This document shows, piece by piece, positions 1 to 7,157 of a stretch of DNA of 21,302 nucleotides. This DNA comes from JAWLCG01 sp041687295 (lineage in GTDB: Bacteria; Planctomycetota; Phycisphaerae; SM23-33; FEN-1343): positions 1-21,302 of the forward strand of contig JAWLCG010000034.1 in assembly GCA_041687295.1 (NCBI GenBank). Reading direction: 5' to 3'. The notes under the pieces are model-generated. The model was given only the letters and a program-made list of their open reading frames with translations, was not told the DNA's origin and did no database searches. Numbering within the stretch: the first letter of the stretch is position 1; each line of letters starts with the position of its first letter. A program made the position numbers and the translations under genes.

Positions 1-104
1 GTTTGCGCCGAGACCGGCTCCCCCGGCCATCCAGTCCCGATCAACCCACTTCTGACCCCCATCGGGCCACATCAGAGCACTGGTGAAATATCCGGGCTAA
101 AGAG

Positions 105-569
105 GTGGCCACGTTGCGTGGCGCTACGATCCGGTACGCGCTCAATTTCGCCTCTTTGCAGAGCCGCGTGGGCAATACCGATAACGCTTTTGAGTGGTTT
201 TCTTACGCAGTCAAGACACTAGGGTTTTGCGCGATCTCTGGTGCAAAGGTCGATCCGGACTTTGCTGCCATGCGAAGGGCAAAGCAAAGAGAGTTTGAAG
301 ACCTCGTTGCCGTCAAGTGGGGATGGGGTATTCAGTACGGAGTGTTCTTTGACGACATTGTCCTGGAGAACAACTCGGCCTTCAGTATCACGAATGTTGT
401 GCTGACCACGAACATTGTTCAGGGCGATAAGAAGTGGAACCATGTCTTGACTATCGACAGAATCGCACCCGGCGCTTCCCATAAGTGGGAAAGTGTTGTG
501 TCAATCCCTGGGAACAGAGTCGACAACGACAAAACGAAAGTCACGTTGTCTTGTGATCAGACCCAGTAG
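105..569 (+). CDS. Hypothetical protein with a TPR-like start, possibly 5'-truncated
   Basis: A 154-residue protein of unknown function. Residues about 10-65 look like the last helix pair of a tetratricopeptide repeat: an AlaLeuAsnPheAla helix, then GlyAsnThrAspAsnAlaPheGluTrp, then AlaVal, then a DPDFAAMR...FEDLV ending typical of terminal TPR units. Residues about 75-154 are beta-rich (DDIVLENNSAFSITNVVLT, then a closing PGASHKWESVVSIPG) and resemble an accessory beta-sandwich. There is no signal peptide. The GTG at 105 overlaps the best ribosome-binding sequence (AAAGAGG, 99-105). A TTG at 114 sits 8 nt after it and may be the true start. TGA at 84 closes the frame upstream. TPR proteins normally carry several repeats, so this may be the 3' remnant of a longer gene. 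Base composition is clearly less GC-rich than its neighbours, which suggests acquired DNA. It overlaps the convergent isomerase gene by 29 bp. Confidence 0.6.
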   Translation: MATLRGATIRYALNFASLQSRVGNTDNAFEWFSYAVKTLGFCAISGAKVDPDFAAMRRAKQREFEDLVAVKWGWGIQYGVFFDDIVLENNSAFSITNVVLTTNIVQGDKKWNHVLTIDRIAPGASHKWESVVSIPGNRVDNDKTKVTLSCDQTQ

Positions 570-1632
570 CGGGCTGGGGCTCGACCGGGGCGGGCTGGGG
601 CTCGACCGGGGCGGGCTGGGGCTGGGCTTCGGCGGCCGGGGCGGTGCCGGGCAGGGCCAGGACGCAGTGGGTGTGGGTCTGGCGGAGCAGGTCGTCCTCG
701 ATCTGCTCGGTGAGCTTGTAGCGGGCCAGCTCGGCCGGCTCGAGGGTCAGGTCGGGGCGGACCTGCTGGGCGGCGGGCTCGCCGGTGCCGGGTTTGCGGT
801 CGGTGACCTCGATGAGGTGCCAGCCGAAGCGGCTCCAGACGGGCCCGACCAGTTCGCCGGTCTTGGCGGCGAAGGCGGCCTGGGCGAAGGGCAGGGCCAT
901 GCGGTGGAAGGGGAAGAAGCCCAGGTCGCCGCCCTCGCTTCGGCTGGGGCAGTCGCTGGCCTCGGTGGCGGCCTGCTCGAAGGTGATCTCGCCGGCCTGG
1001 ATGCGGGCGGCGAGGGTCTCGGCCTGGCTCTTGGCGGCCAGCTGGACGTCGGTGGGCTCGAAGGGGCGGGCGCCGATGAGGATATGGCGGGCCCGCACCT
1101 CGGTGCCGTCGAAGTACTCGGGGTGGGCCTGGATGAAGGCCTGGACCTTCTCGTCGGCGGTCTGGGCCTGCTTGTAGGTCTCGAAGGCGATGAAGTCGCG
1201 GAGCATGGCCTCGTTCAGGCCGGCCAGTTCCATCAGCTGCTGGGGGGTGATGTTCTGGGCCTGGGCGGTCTGGCGGAGCTGCTCGGTCTGCTGCTCGAGC
1301 ATCTGCGGGTCGGGCTGGAGGTCGTGGGCCTGGACGAACTGGAGGACGAGCTGCTTGAGGATCCAGTCCTGGACGACCTGGTTGAGCACGGCCGAGCGCT
1401 GCTCCTGGGGGACGGGGGGCATGCTCTGGAGCCGGCGGGCAACTTCGGTGAGGGTCAGGGCCTCATCGCAGAGGATCACGAGGGGCCGATCGGCCGGCGC
1501 GGTCGTCGCCGCGGTGGTCGGCTCGGTCGCCGGGGCCGTGGCGGGCTGGGTGTCGGTGAGTTGGCCAAAACCGATGGCCGGCGTGGCCAGGACGGCCGAC
1601 GACGCCATAATCACTAGCAGATACCTGAACAT
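541..1632 (-). CDS. Exported parvulin-type peptidyl-prolyl cis-trans isomerase (PpiC/SurA-like)
   Basis: A 363-residue folding helper predicted to act outside the cytoplasm. Residues 1-23 form a signal peptide (MFRYLLVIMASSAVLA, then TPAIGFGQ). Residues 24-48 are a Thr/Ala/Pro-rich linker. Residues 50-165 are a helical SurA-N-like region. Residues 177-281 are the rotamase domain, with RARHILI at 180-186, GGDLGFF at 234-240 and a closing GPVWSRFGWHLIEV at 263-276. The C-terminus (334-355) is Pro/Gln-rich and built from a 7-residue repeat. I chose the ATG at 1632 because an AAGGAG box lies 10 nt upstream and the signal peptide begins there. A longer frame to 1734 adds residues with no family resemblance. 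It is divergent from the sugar epimerase at 1850. Known parvulins assist folding of envelope proteins; the client here is unknown. Confidence 0.85.
   Translation of the reverse strand: MFRYLLVIMASSAVLATPAIGFGQLTDTQPATAPATEPTTAATTAPADRPLVILCDEALTLTEVARRLQSMPPVPQEQRSAVLNQVVQDWILKQLVLQFVQAHDLQPDPQMLEQQTEQLRQTAQAQNITPQQLMELAGLNEAMLRDFIAFETYKQAQTADEKVQAFIQAHPEYFDGTEVRARHILIGARPFEPTDVQLAAKSQAETLAARIQAGEITFEQAATEASDCPSRSEGGDLGFFPFHRMALPFAQAAFAAKTGELVGPVWSRFGWHLIEVTDRKPGTGEPAAQQVRPDLTLEPAELARYKLTEQIEDDLLRQTHTHCVLALPGTAPAAEAQPQPAPVEPQPAPVEPQPATGSDHKTT
571..632. repeat. 21-bp tandem repeat inside the isomerase gene
   Basis: Two exact copies of a 21-bp unit (571-591 and 592-612) and a partial third encode the ProAlaProValGluProGln repeats at the C-terminus of the isomerase. 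The repeat ends exactly where the low-GC block begins, so the last seven or so codons of the gene lie in differently composed DNA. Confidence 0.85.
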
Positions 1633-1849
1633 GGGCGGTTGGCTCCTTCGGGCTGAACAGAGCCCGCCGGCCGGGACGTCCGGACCGACGGACCAAAGGT
1701 AGTGTAGCAAAGCGGCTTGCGGGGGGCGAACCAAAACCGCTGCCGGCCCGGGCGGGGGGAGGCCTTGCCCCGGACCGGGGCGGGCGGTACTCTTATATCT
1801 TCAAAGTGTCCATGCGCCCTGCGGGGGGCCATATGAAAGGCGAATCCTC

Positions 1850-2866
1850 ATGAACGTTCTGATCACCGGTGGCGCGGGCTTCATCGGCAGCCATCTGTCG
1901 GACCGCCTGCTGGCAGAGGGCCATTGCATCACTTGCGTCGACGACCTGTCGACCGGCTCGATCGCCAACATCCGCCACCTGCGGGGCCAGGCGGGCTACC
2001 AGTTCGTCCGCGACACGGTCCGCAACGAGACGACGATGGCCTCGCTGGTCGACCGCTGCGACGTGATCTTCCACCTGGCCGCCGCCGTCGGCGTGCAGCT
2101 GATCGTCGATCGGCCCGTGCACACCATCGAGACGAACATCCACGGTTCGGAGGTGGTGCTCAACCTGGCCAACAAGTTCGGGCGCAAGACCCTCATCGCC
2201 TCGACCAGCGAGGTCTACGGCAAGAGCGACCGCGTGCCGTTCAACGAGGACGACGACACGGTCATGGGCTCGACCCGCTTCACCCGCTGGAGCTACGCCT
2301 GCAGCAAGATGGTCGACGAGTTTCTGGCCCTGGCCTACCATGAGCAGTTCGGCCTGCCGGCGGTCATCTGCCGCTTCTTCAACACCGTCGGGCCCCGCCA
2401 GACGGGCGCCTACGGCATGGTCGTGCCCCGCTTCGTGCGGTCGGCCCTGCAGAACGAGCCGATCCAGATCTACGGCACCGGCCACCAGAGCCGCTGCTTC
2501 TGCAACGTCAGCGACGTGGTGGGCGCCCTGGTGCAGCTGATCGAGTGCCCCGCCGCCGTCGGGCAGGTCATCAACATCGGCACCAACGAGAGCATCAGCA
2601 TCGAGGGCCTGGCCGACCGCATCATCGAGCTGACCGGCAGCGGGAGCGAGAAGATCGGCCTGAGCTACGAGCAGGCCTACGGCCGGCCCTTCGACGACAT
2701 GCTCCGCCGCGTGCCCGACCTGACCAAGATCAACAAGCTCATCGGCTACAAGCCCCGCGTGTCGCTCGACGAGACCCTCGCCCAGGTGATCGACTACGAG
2801 CGCAAGGCCCTCAAGGCCGCCGGCGCCAGCCTGCCGGCCGACTCGGCCCGACCGGCCCGCGCGTAG
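1850..2866 (+). CDS. NAD-dependent epimerase/dehydratase (extended SDR), nucleotide-sugar enzyme
   Basis: A 338-residue extended short-chain dehydrogenase acting on a nucleotide sugar in the cytosol. The NAD-binding Rossmann loop GGAGFIGS is at residues 7-14 and the ribose-binding AspAsp at 31-32. The catalytic Ser/Thr lies in STSEVYG (118-124), and the YxxxK pair is Tyr149/Lys153 in WSYACSK. Family length is normal (310-350). AAAGG sits 9 nt before the ATG. The segment RFFNTVGPRQTGAYGMVVPRF and the following IYGTGHQSRCF fit the group containing UDP-glucose 4-epimerases and UDP-glucuronate decarboxylases. The exact reaction cannot be fixed from sequence alone. It is the first gene of a plus-strand glycan block, followed 118 bp later by a second SDR enzyme. 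The last 15 residues are a low-complexity Ala/Pro/Arg tail. Confidence 0.88.
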   Translation: MNVLITGGAGFIGSHLSDRLLAEGHCITCVDDLSTGSIANIRHLRGQAGYQFVRDTVRNETTMASLVDRCDVIFHLAAAVGVQLIVDRPVHTIETNIHGSEVVLNLANKFGRKTLIASTSEVYGKSDRVPFNEDDDTVMGSTRFTRWSYACSKMVDEFLALAYHEQFGLPAVICRFFNTVGPRQTGAYGMVVPRFVRSALQNEPIQIYGTGHQSRCFCNVSDVVGALVQLIECPAAVGQVINIGTNESISIEGLADRIIELTGSGSEKIGLSYEQAYGRPFDDMLRRVPDLTKINKLIGYKPRVSLDETLAQVIDYERKALKAAGASLPADSARPARA

Positions 2867-2984
2867 GGGGGGTGGACCGACCGGCCCGAAATGCCGATAA
2901 GAGAAGCATCGGCCCCGCTCTGCGCGGGCCGAGCCGACATTCCGCGGGCCCACCCCGGACCCGCCTGATTCCTGGGAGAGTGGC

Positions 2985-3926
2985 ATGGCCAAGTACTGCG
3001 TGACCGGCGGGGCCGGCTTCATCGGCTCGAACCTGACCCGCTTCCTGCTGGACAAGGGCCACGACGTCGTCGTGGTCGACAACTACGCCACCGGCAAACC
3101 GGCCAATCTCGCCGACGTCCGCGACCGCATCGAGATGATCGAGGGCGACATCCGCGACCGCGCCGCGATGGACCGCGCGATCGTCGGCGTGTCGGCGATC
3201 TTCCACCAGGCCGCCCTCGGCTCGGTGCCCCGCAGCGTCGCCGACCCGCTCACCAGCCACGACGTCAACGTCAACGGCACGATCACCGTCCTCGAGGCCG
3301 CCCGCGCCGCCGGCGTCCGCCGCATCGTCTTCGCCGCCAGCTCCAGCGCCTACGGCGACCAGGCCGAGTCGCCCAAGCACGAGGGCATGGTGCCCGCCCC
3401 CATCAGCCCCTACGCCGCCAACAAGCTCGCCTGCGAGAGCTACCTGCAGGCCTACGCGGCCGTGTATGGCCTGGAAACGCTGTGCCTGCGCTACTTCAAC
3501 GTCTTCGGGCCCTACCAGGACCCGGCCGGGGCGTACGCGGCCGTCATCCCGGCGTTCGTCTCGCGGATCCTCCGCGGCGAGCGCCCGGTGATCTACGGCG
3601 ACGGCGAGCAGAGCCGCGACTTCTGCTACATCGACAACGTCTGCCTGGCCAACTGGCTGGCGGCGACGGCCCCGGCCAAGCTCTGCCGCGGCCAGGCGCT
3701 CAACATCGCCTGCAACGCCCGCACGAGCCTCAACCAGATCATCGCCCAGCTCCGCACGCTGCTCGACAGCGACATCGAGCCGATCTACGAGCCCATGCGG
3801 GCCGGCGACGTCATGCACAGCCAGGCCGACGTCTCCCGCGCGAAAGAGACTATCGGCTACGAGCCGCAGGTCTACTTCGAAGAGGGCCTCAACCGCGCCA
3901 TCGACTGGTACCGCGAGAACCTGTAG
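2985..3926 (+). CDS. NAD-dependent nucleotide-sugar 4-epimerase, WbpP/UDP-GlcNAc epimerase-like
   Basis: A 313-residue extended SDR enzyme. The Rossmann loop GGAGFIGS is at 8-15 and the ribose-binding Asp32 follows ValVal. The catalytic Ser lies in ASSSAYG (118-124), and the Tyr143/Lys147 pair in SPYAANK. The segment AALGSVPRSVADPLTSHDVN (76-95) closely matches the loop of WbpP-type UDP-N-acetylglucosamine/UDP-N-acetylgalactosamine C4 epimerases, so HexNAc epimerisation is the likeliest role. A GGGAGAG box lies about 5 nt before the ATG. It shares the block with the SDR at 1850, so the two may supply different sugars to the same polymer. A hairpin (3974-3991) follows the stop codon. Confidence 0.87.
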   Translation: MAKYCVTGGAGFIGSNLTRFLLDKGHDVVVVDNYATGKPANLADVRDRIEMIEGDIRDRAAMDRAIVGVSAIFHQAALGSVPRSVADPLTSHDVNVNGTITVLEAARAAGVRRIVFAASSSAYGDQAESPKHEGMVPAPISPYAANKLACESYLQAYAAVYGLETLCLRYFNVFGPYQDPAGAYAAVIPAFVSRILRGERPVIYGDGEQSRDFCYIDNVCLANWLAATAPAKLCRGQALNIACNARTSLNQIIAQLRTLLDSDIEPIYEPMRAGDVMHSQADVSRAKETIGYEPQVYFEEGLNRAIDWYRENL

Positions 3927-3973
3927 ACCGGTCACGAGGACGGCGCCAGGCGTTCGCCCGTCCCCCTATATAG

Positions 3974-3991
3974 CCCCGGGCTTGCCCGGGG
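3974..3991. terminator. GC-rich hairpin 47 nt past the epimerase stop
   Basis: Perfect 8-bp arms CCCCGGGC and GCCCGGGG with a TT loop, followed by TCTTC rather than a clear U-tract. It may terminate or stabilise the upstream transcript, but it could equally be one of the repeat hairpins that fill this spacer. Confidence 0.35.
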
Positions 3992-4064
3992 TCTTCGAAC
4001 TCGACACAGCGTCCAGGTGCCGTGGCCACGGTGTTCGTAGCCACGTCTTCGGGCCGACCGGACG

Positions 4065-4146
4065 AGGGCGCAGGTCGGGGATACTTCCCCGACATCGAGG
4101 GCGGACGGGCGTTGCGTGTCGGGGAGGTATCCCCGACCTACGGGCT
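4065..4146. repeat. REPIN-like unit, copy 1
   Basis: An 82-bp unit identical to 4256-4337. Its two 22-bp arms (4073-4094 and 4117-4138) are inverted copies with one mismatch. Each arm is itself a small palindrome (GTCGGGGA...TCCCCGAC). Two REP-like palindromes facing each other around a short spacer is the arrangement of a REPIN. No RAYT transposase gene is visible in the window. Confidence 0.75.
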
Positions 4147-4220
4147 ACGGGCCTGTTGAGCGCGATCCTGTTGGACGTGCGGGTGCGTGGGGCCGACCGA
4201 TTGTCGGCCCGGCCACGATG

Positions 4221-4242
4221 CCCACGGATGGCAATCCGTGGG
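4221..4242. repeat. CCCACGGAT hairpin, copy A
   Basis: Arms CCCACGGAT and ATCCGTGGG are perfectly complementary around a GGCA loop. The same hairpin recurs at 6890-6911. Its two halves also lie 400 bp apart at 9726 and 10154. Confidence 0.75.
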
Positions 4243-4255
4243 CGTGGGCCGGAGC

Positions 4256-4337
4256 AGGGCGCAGGTCGGGGATACTTCCCCGACATCGAGGGCGGACGGG
4301 CGTTGCGTGTCGGGGAGGTATCCCCGACCTACGGGCT
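4256..4337. repeat. REPIN-like unit, copy 2
   Basis: An exact second copy of the 82-bp unit at 4065-4146, in the same orientation and 191 bp downstream. Arms are at 4264-4285 and 4308-4329. The 109 bp between the copies contains two other hairpins, including the CCCACGGAT hairpin. Confidence 0.75.
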
Positions 4338-4448
4338 GAGAGGAATCAGGGGCGAAGCCGGCGTCCCAGGCCTGAAAGGCCTGGGCTAGACCGCTTCGCG
4401 GCAAAGGCCGGTAAACCGGCCTGAATGCCCTTGCTTTCGGGAGCTTGC

Positions 4449-5084
4449 GTGGCGCAGGCCTGGTCAATGCGGCGGAGGGCGGCCAAACGGCTGATGGACG
4501 TGCTGTTCAGCGCGGCCGGGCTGGGGCTGCTCTGGCCGCTGATGCTGCTGGCGGGCCTGGCGATCCGTCTGGAGTCGCCCGGGGCGGCGCTGTTCCGCCA
4601 GCGGCGGGCGGGCTGGCGCGGCAAGCCCTTCACGATGCTCAAGTTCCGCACGATGCGGACCGACGCCGACCCCTACGGGAACTCCCCCAGCGAGGCGGCC
4701 GACCCGCGGCTGACCCGCGTGGGGCGCTGGCTCCGCGAGACGAGCCTGGACGAGCTGCCCCAGCTGCTCAACGTGCTGGCCGGGCAGATGTCGCTGGTGG
4801 GCCCCCGGCCCCTGTACGAGCGGCAGGCCGAGCTGTGGACCCCCCGCCAGCGCCGCCGGCTGGGCGTTCGGCCGGGGCTGACCGGCTGGGCCCAGGTCAC
4901 CGGCCGGGCCGATTTGCCCCTGGAGGACAAGATCGAGCGGGACCTGTGGTACATCGACCACCCGTCGCTCCGCCTGGACCTGCACATCCTCTGGCGGACC
5001 TTCGCCGGCACGCTGGGCGGGCGGGGCGGCATCTACGAGAAACAGTACAGCCGTGACCAACAGCGCGAAGACATCCAGCCCTGA
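4449..5084 (+). CDS. Undecaprenyl-phosphate sugar-1-phosphate transferase (monotopic phosphoglycosyl transferase)
   Basis: This enzyme moves a sugar phosphate from a UDP-sugar to a polyprenyl phosphate at the inner membrane face, the first step of building a lipid-linked glycan. The protein is 211 residues. A hydrophobic re-entrant helix is at 19-38, KFRTMR at 65-70, the catalytic AspGlu dyad Asp101-Glu102 in TSLDELPQ, SLVGPRPL at 115-122 and PGLTGWAQVTGR at 142-153. The length matches the minimal PglC-type enzymes that lack the extra membrane domain of WbaP. I chose the GTG at 4449 because CGGGAG lies 5 nt upstream. An ATG at 4425 adds eight residues but follows directly on a hairpin. The 3' end overlaps the ATP-grasp gene by 32 bp, so the two are probably translationally coupled. 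The sugar is not predictable. Confidence 0.88.
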   Translation: MAQAWSMRRRAAKRLMDVLFSAAGLGLLWPLMLLAGLAIRLESPGAALFRQRRAGWRGKPFTMLKFRTMRTDADPYGNSPSEAADPRLTRVGRWLRETSLDELPQLLNVLAGQMSLVGPRPLYERQAELWTPRQRRRLGVRPGLTGWAQVTGRADLPLEDKIERDLWYIDHPSLRLDLHILWRTFAGTLGGRGGIYEKQYSRDQQREDIQP

Positions 5085-6093
5085 GAGCTGCCCCGTCCTG
5101 TTCACCTGCGCGGGCCGACGCGTCGTCCTGCTGCGGGCCTTCCGCGCAGCCCTGGAACGGCTGGGCGTGGCCGGGCCGCTCATCGCCACCGACCTGACGG
5201 TGGCCGCCCCGGCCCTGCACGTGGCCGACGTGGCCGCCTGCGTGCCGCCCGTCCGCGATGCCGGCTACCTCGACGCCCTGCTGGAGCTGACCCGCCGGCA
5301 CCGCCCGCGGCTGCTGGTGCCGCTGACCGACCTGGACCTGCCCATCCTGGCAACCAGCCGCGAGGCCTTCGCCGAGGTGGGCTGCAGCGTCATGGTGGCC
5401 CCGCCGGGCGTCATCGCCGACTGCCGCGACAAGCACCGCTTCCAGGCCCTGCTGGCCCGGGCCGGCCTGGCGGGCATCCCCACGGTCACGCTGGAGGCCT
5501 TCCGGGCCGAGCCGTTCTACCCCTGCTTCGTCAAGCCGACCTCCGGCTCGGCCGGCGTGGGCAGCGCCCGCATCGAGAGCCCCGCCGGGCTCGACGCCCA
5601 CGTGGCCACCTTCGGGCCCGAACTGGTCGTCCAGCAGTACGTGCCGGGCCAGGAGTTCACGATCGACATCTTCTGCCGCCGCGACGGCGTGGTCTGTGCA
5701 GCCGTGCCGCGCCAGCGGCTCAGCGTCCGCTGCGGCGAGGTGGAAAAGGCCCTCACCGTCCGCGACGACGAGCTGATCGCCGCCGCCTGCCGCCTGGCCG
5801 ACCACATGCCGGGCCTGTGGGGCGTCATCAACGCCCAGTGCCGCCGACCGCCCGGCGGGCCGCCGCGGTTCATCGAGGTCAACCCCCGCTTCGGCGGCGG
5901 GGCCCCGCTGGCCCTGGCGGCCGGCGTGGACCTGCCGGCGATGGTCCTGGCCGAGGTGCTGGGCCGACCGGTCGCCCCGGCCCTGGGGCAGTTCACCGAT
6001 CGGCTGCTGATGCTCCGATACGACGAGGCCATCTTCACCCCCATCGACGACCCGGCCAGCCTGCCGGGCTACGCGCAACCCCACATCCGATGA
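5053..6093 (+). CDS. ATP-grasp ligase, carbamoyl-phosphate-synthase-large-subunit-like
   Basis: A 346-residue ATP-grasp protein predicted to join a carboxylate to an amine or similar nucleophile through an acyl-phosphate. Residues 14-115 form a PreATP-grasp Rossmann-like domain (VLFTCAGRRVVLL). Lys161 in PCFVKPTSGSAGVGS (157-171) and its Gly/Ser loop bind ATP. VVQQYVPGQEFTIDIF (192-207) is the adenine-side strand. FIEVNPRFGGG (273-283) supplies the Mg ligands Glu275 and Asn277. It starts with GTG inside the sugar transferase gene, and its stop overlaps the HAD gene by 4 bp (ATGA). Its place between a phosphoglycosyl transferase and a HAD phosphatase suggests amino-acid or acyl decoration of a sugar, or synthesis of an unusual precursor. 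That role is an inference; the substrate is unknown. Confidence 0.82.
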   Translation: MTNSAKTSSPESCPVLFTCAGRRVVLLRAFRAALERLGVAGPLIATDLTVAAPALHVADVAACVPPVRDAGYLDALLELTRRHRPRLLVPLTDLDLPILATSREAFAEVGCSVMVAPPGVIADCRDKHRFQALLARAGLAGIPTVTLEAFRAEPFYPCFVKPTSGSAGVGSARIESPAGLDAHVATFGPELVVQQYVPGQEFTIDIFCRRDGVVCAAVPRQRLSVRCGEVEKALTVRDDELIAAACRLADHMPGLWGVINAQCRRPPGGPPRFIEVNPRFGGGAPLALAAGVDLPAMVLAEVLGRPVAPALGQFTDRLLMLRYDEAIFTPIDDPASLPGYAQPHIR

Positions 6094-6806
6094 GCGAGAC
6101 CCTCCACAACCGCCCCCAGTTGCAGGCCGTCGTGTTCGACCTCGACGACACGCTCTACGCCGAGCGCGACTACGTCCGCAGCGGCTACCGAGCCGTCGGC
6201 CGCCACCTCGCCGACCGCACCGGCCGATCGGAGGATTTCGGCGGGTGGCTCTGGAACCAGTTCTGCCAGGGCCCCGAGCGGCAGAGCCGGCGGTTCGACG
6301 ACCTCAACGAGGCCTTCGCCCTGGGCCTGACCGCCGACGACATCCTCCAGCTGGTGCGGATCTACCGCGAGCACCCCCCGGCGATCCAGCCGGACATCGA
6401 GGCCATCGCCGCCCTGCAGGCCCTGGCCGGGCGGGTGAAGCTGGGGCTGCTCAGCGACGGCTACCTGCCGGCCCAGCGGCTCAAGCTCGAGGCCCTGGGC
6501 CTGGCGGGCCTGTTCGAGGCGATCGTCTTCACCGAGCAGCTGGGGCGCGAGTGCTGGAAGCCCAGCCCCGCCGGCTTCGAGCGCCTCGCCGAGGAACTGA
6601 ATGTGCCGCACGCCGCCTGCGCGTACATCGGCGACAACGCCGCCAAAGACTTCGTCGCCCCCAACGCCCTGGGCTGGCTGACCATCCAGTGGCGCCGCCC
6701 GGAGCAGGTCCACGCGCTGCGCCTGGTGCCCGAGGGCGGCCAGCCCGCCGCCGTCGCCGACAACGCCGAGGCCCTGCTGGCCCTGCTCGAGCCGCTGCTG
6801 CCATAG
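6090..6806 (+). CDS. HAD superfamily hydrolase (subfamily IA)
   Basis: A 238-residue cytosolic phosphatase of the haloacid dehalogenase fold. Motif I is FDLDDTLY, with nucleophile Asp17 and acid/base Asp19. A helical cap of the C1 type spans about 24-100. Motif II is LLSDGY (Ser122), motif III is Lys157 in CWKPSP, and motif IV is YIGDNAAKDF, with Asp182 and Asp187 holding Mg. The length is normal. The start ATG overlaps the stop of the ATP-grasp gene (ATGA), so the two are almost certainly one operon. The substrate is probably a sugar phosphate or an intermediate of the ATP-grasp pathway, inferred from context only. A longer frame in this register begins near 5817 but lies inside the ATP-grasp gene and lacks homology there. 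Confidence 0.85.
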   Translation: MSETLHNRPQLQAVVFDLDDTLYAERDYVRSGYRAVGRHLADRTGRSEDFGGWLWNQFCQGPERQSRRFDDLNEAFALGLTADDILQLVRIYREHPPAIQPDIEAIAALQALAGRVKLGLLSDGYLPAQRLKLEALGLAGLFEAIVFTEQLGRECWKPSPAGFERLAEELNVPHAACAYIGDNAAKDFVAPNALGWLTIQWRRPEQVHALRLVPEGGQPAAVADNAEALLALLEPLLP

Positions 6807-7157
6807 TGGACCGGCTGCCCCCTGCAGAGCTCCCGCAGTGGACTACTTGCTGATCGCGTCTGTGGGTCCCAAGGCGCCTCCGGCCCAAGCCCACGGATTG
6901 CCATCCGTGGGCATCGGGGCGGGCCGTTGATTTTGAGGCACAGCACACCCGCGGGTTCAAGCGCAAGACGCTCAGCTCTGAGACGTGGCTCACAAACGTG
7001 TAGCCACGGCCCCTCTCGCAGCGCCAGCCAAAGCGGCGTCAAGGCCGCCGCACTCCATACTGCGCTCGCGCCCTGGGCCTCCATTGGTTGGTGCGACTGA
7101 CGAGGCGGCGCCGCAAGACGTGGCGGCTTCACTCGGACGCCCCTGAACGGGGCTACG
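6807..7157. other. 351-bp spacer between convergent genes, with repeats
   Basis: No gene is supported. It contains the second intact CCCACGGAT hairpin (6890-6911) and another dyad, CGTGGCT (6984-6990) with AGCCACG (7002-7008), related to the CGTGGC/GCCACG dyad near 4020-4045. Both flanking genes point inwards, so the hairpins could end transcripts from either side. I see no clear U-tract terminator. Confidence 0.6.
6890..6911. repeat. CCCACGGAT hairpin, copy B
   Basis: Same arms as at 4221-4242 (CCCACGGAT / ATCCGTGGG), with a TGCC loop. The loop differs from copy A (GGCA), which is what a conserved stem with a free loop would give. Confidence 0.75.

Larger units (their letters stand above)
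3927..4448. other. 522-bp spacer filled with hairpins and REPIN-like repeats
   Basis: I see no convincing gene here. The short frames are translations of the repeats. Dyads found in order: 3974-3991; CGTGGC...GCCACG near 4020-4045; REPIN-like unit 4065-4146; GGGCCGAC/GTCGGCCC (4190-4197, 4203-4210); the CCCACGGAT hairpin (4221-4242); a second REPIN-like unit 4256-4337; CCCAGGCCT/AGGCCTGGG (4365-4385); and AGGCCGGT/ACCGGCCT (4405-4422), just before the sugar transferase. It separates the epimerase genes from the transferase cassette. Confidence 0.75.

Noticed and set aside
493..1617. A 374-codon plus-strand frame full of Gly and Leu
   Set aside because: Antisense to the isomerase, which has a signal peptide, a parvulin domain and a ribosome-binding site.
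1793..3935. Two long minus-strand frames over the epimerases
   Set aside because: They are Asp/His/Val-rich shadows of two genes with complete SDR motifs.
3889..4467. Short frames of 68-135 codons in the spacer with recurring SGKYPRPAP-like peptides
   Set aside because: They translate the REPIN-like repeats in several frames, and the shared peptides come from the repeated DNA.
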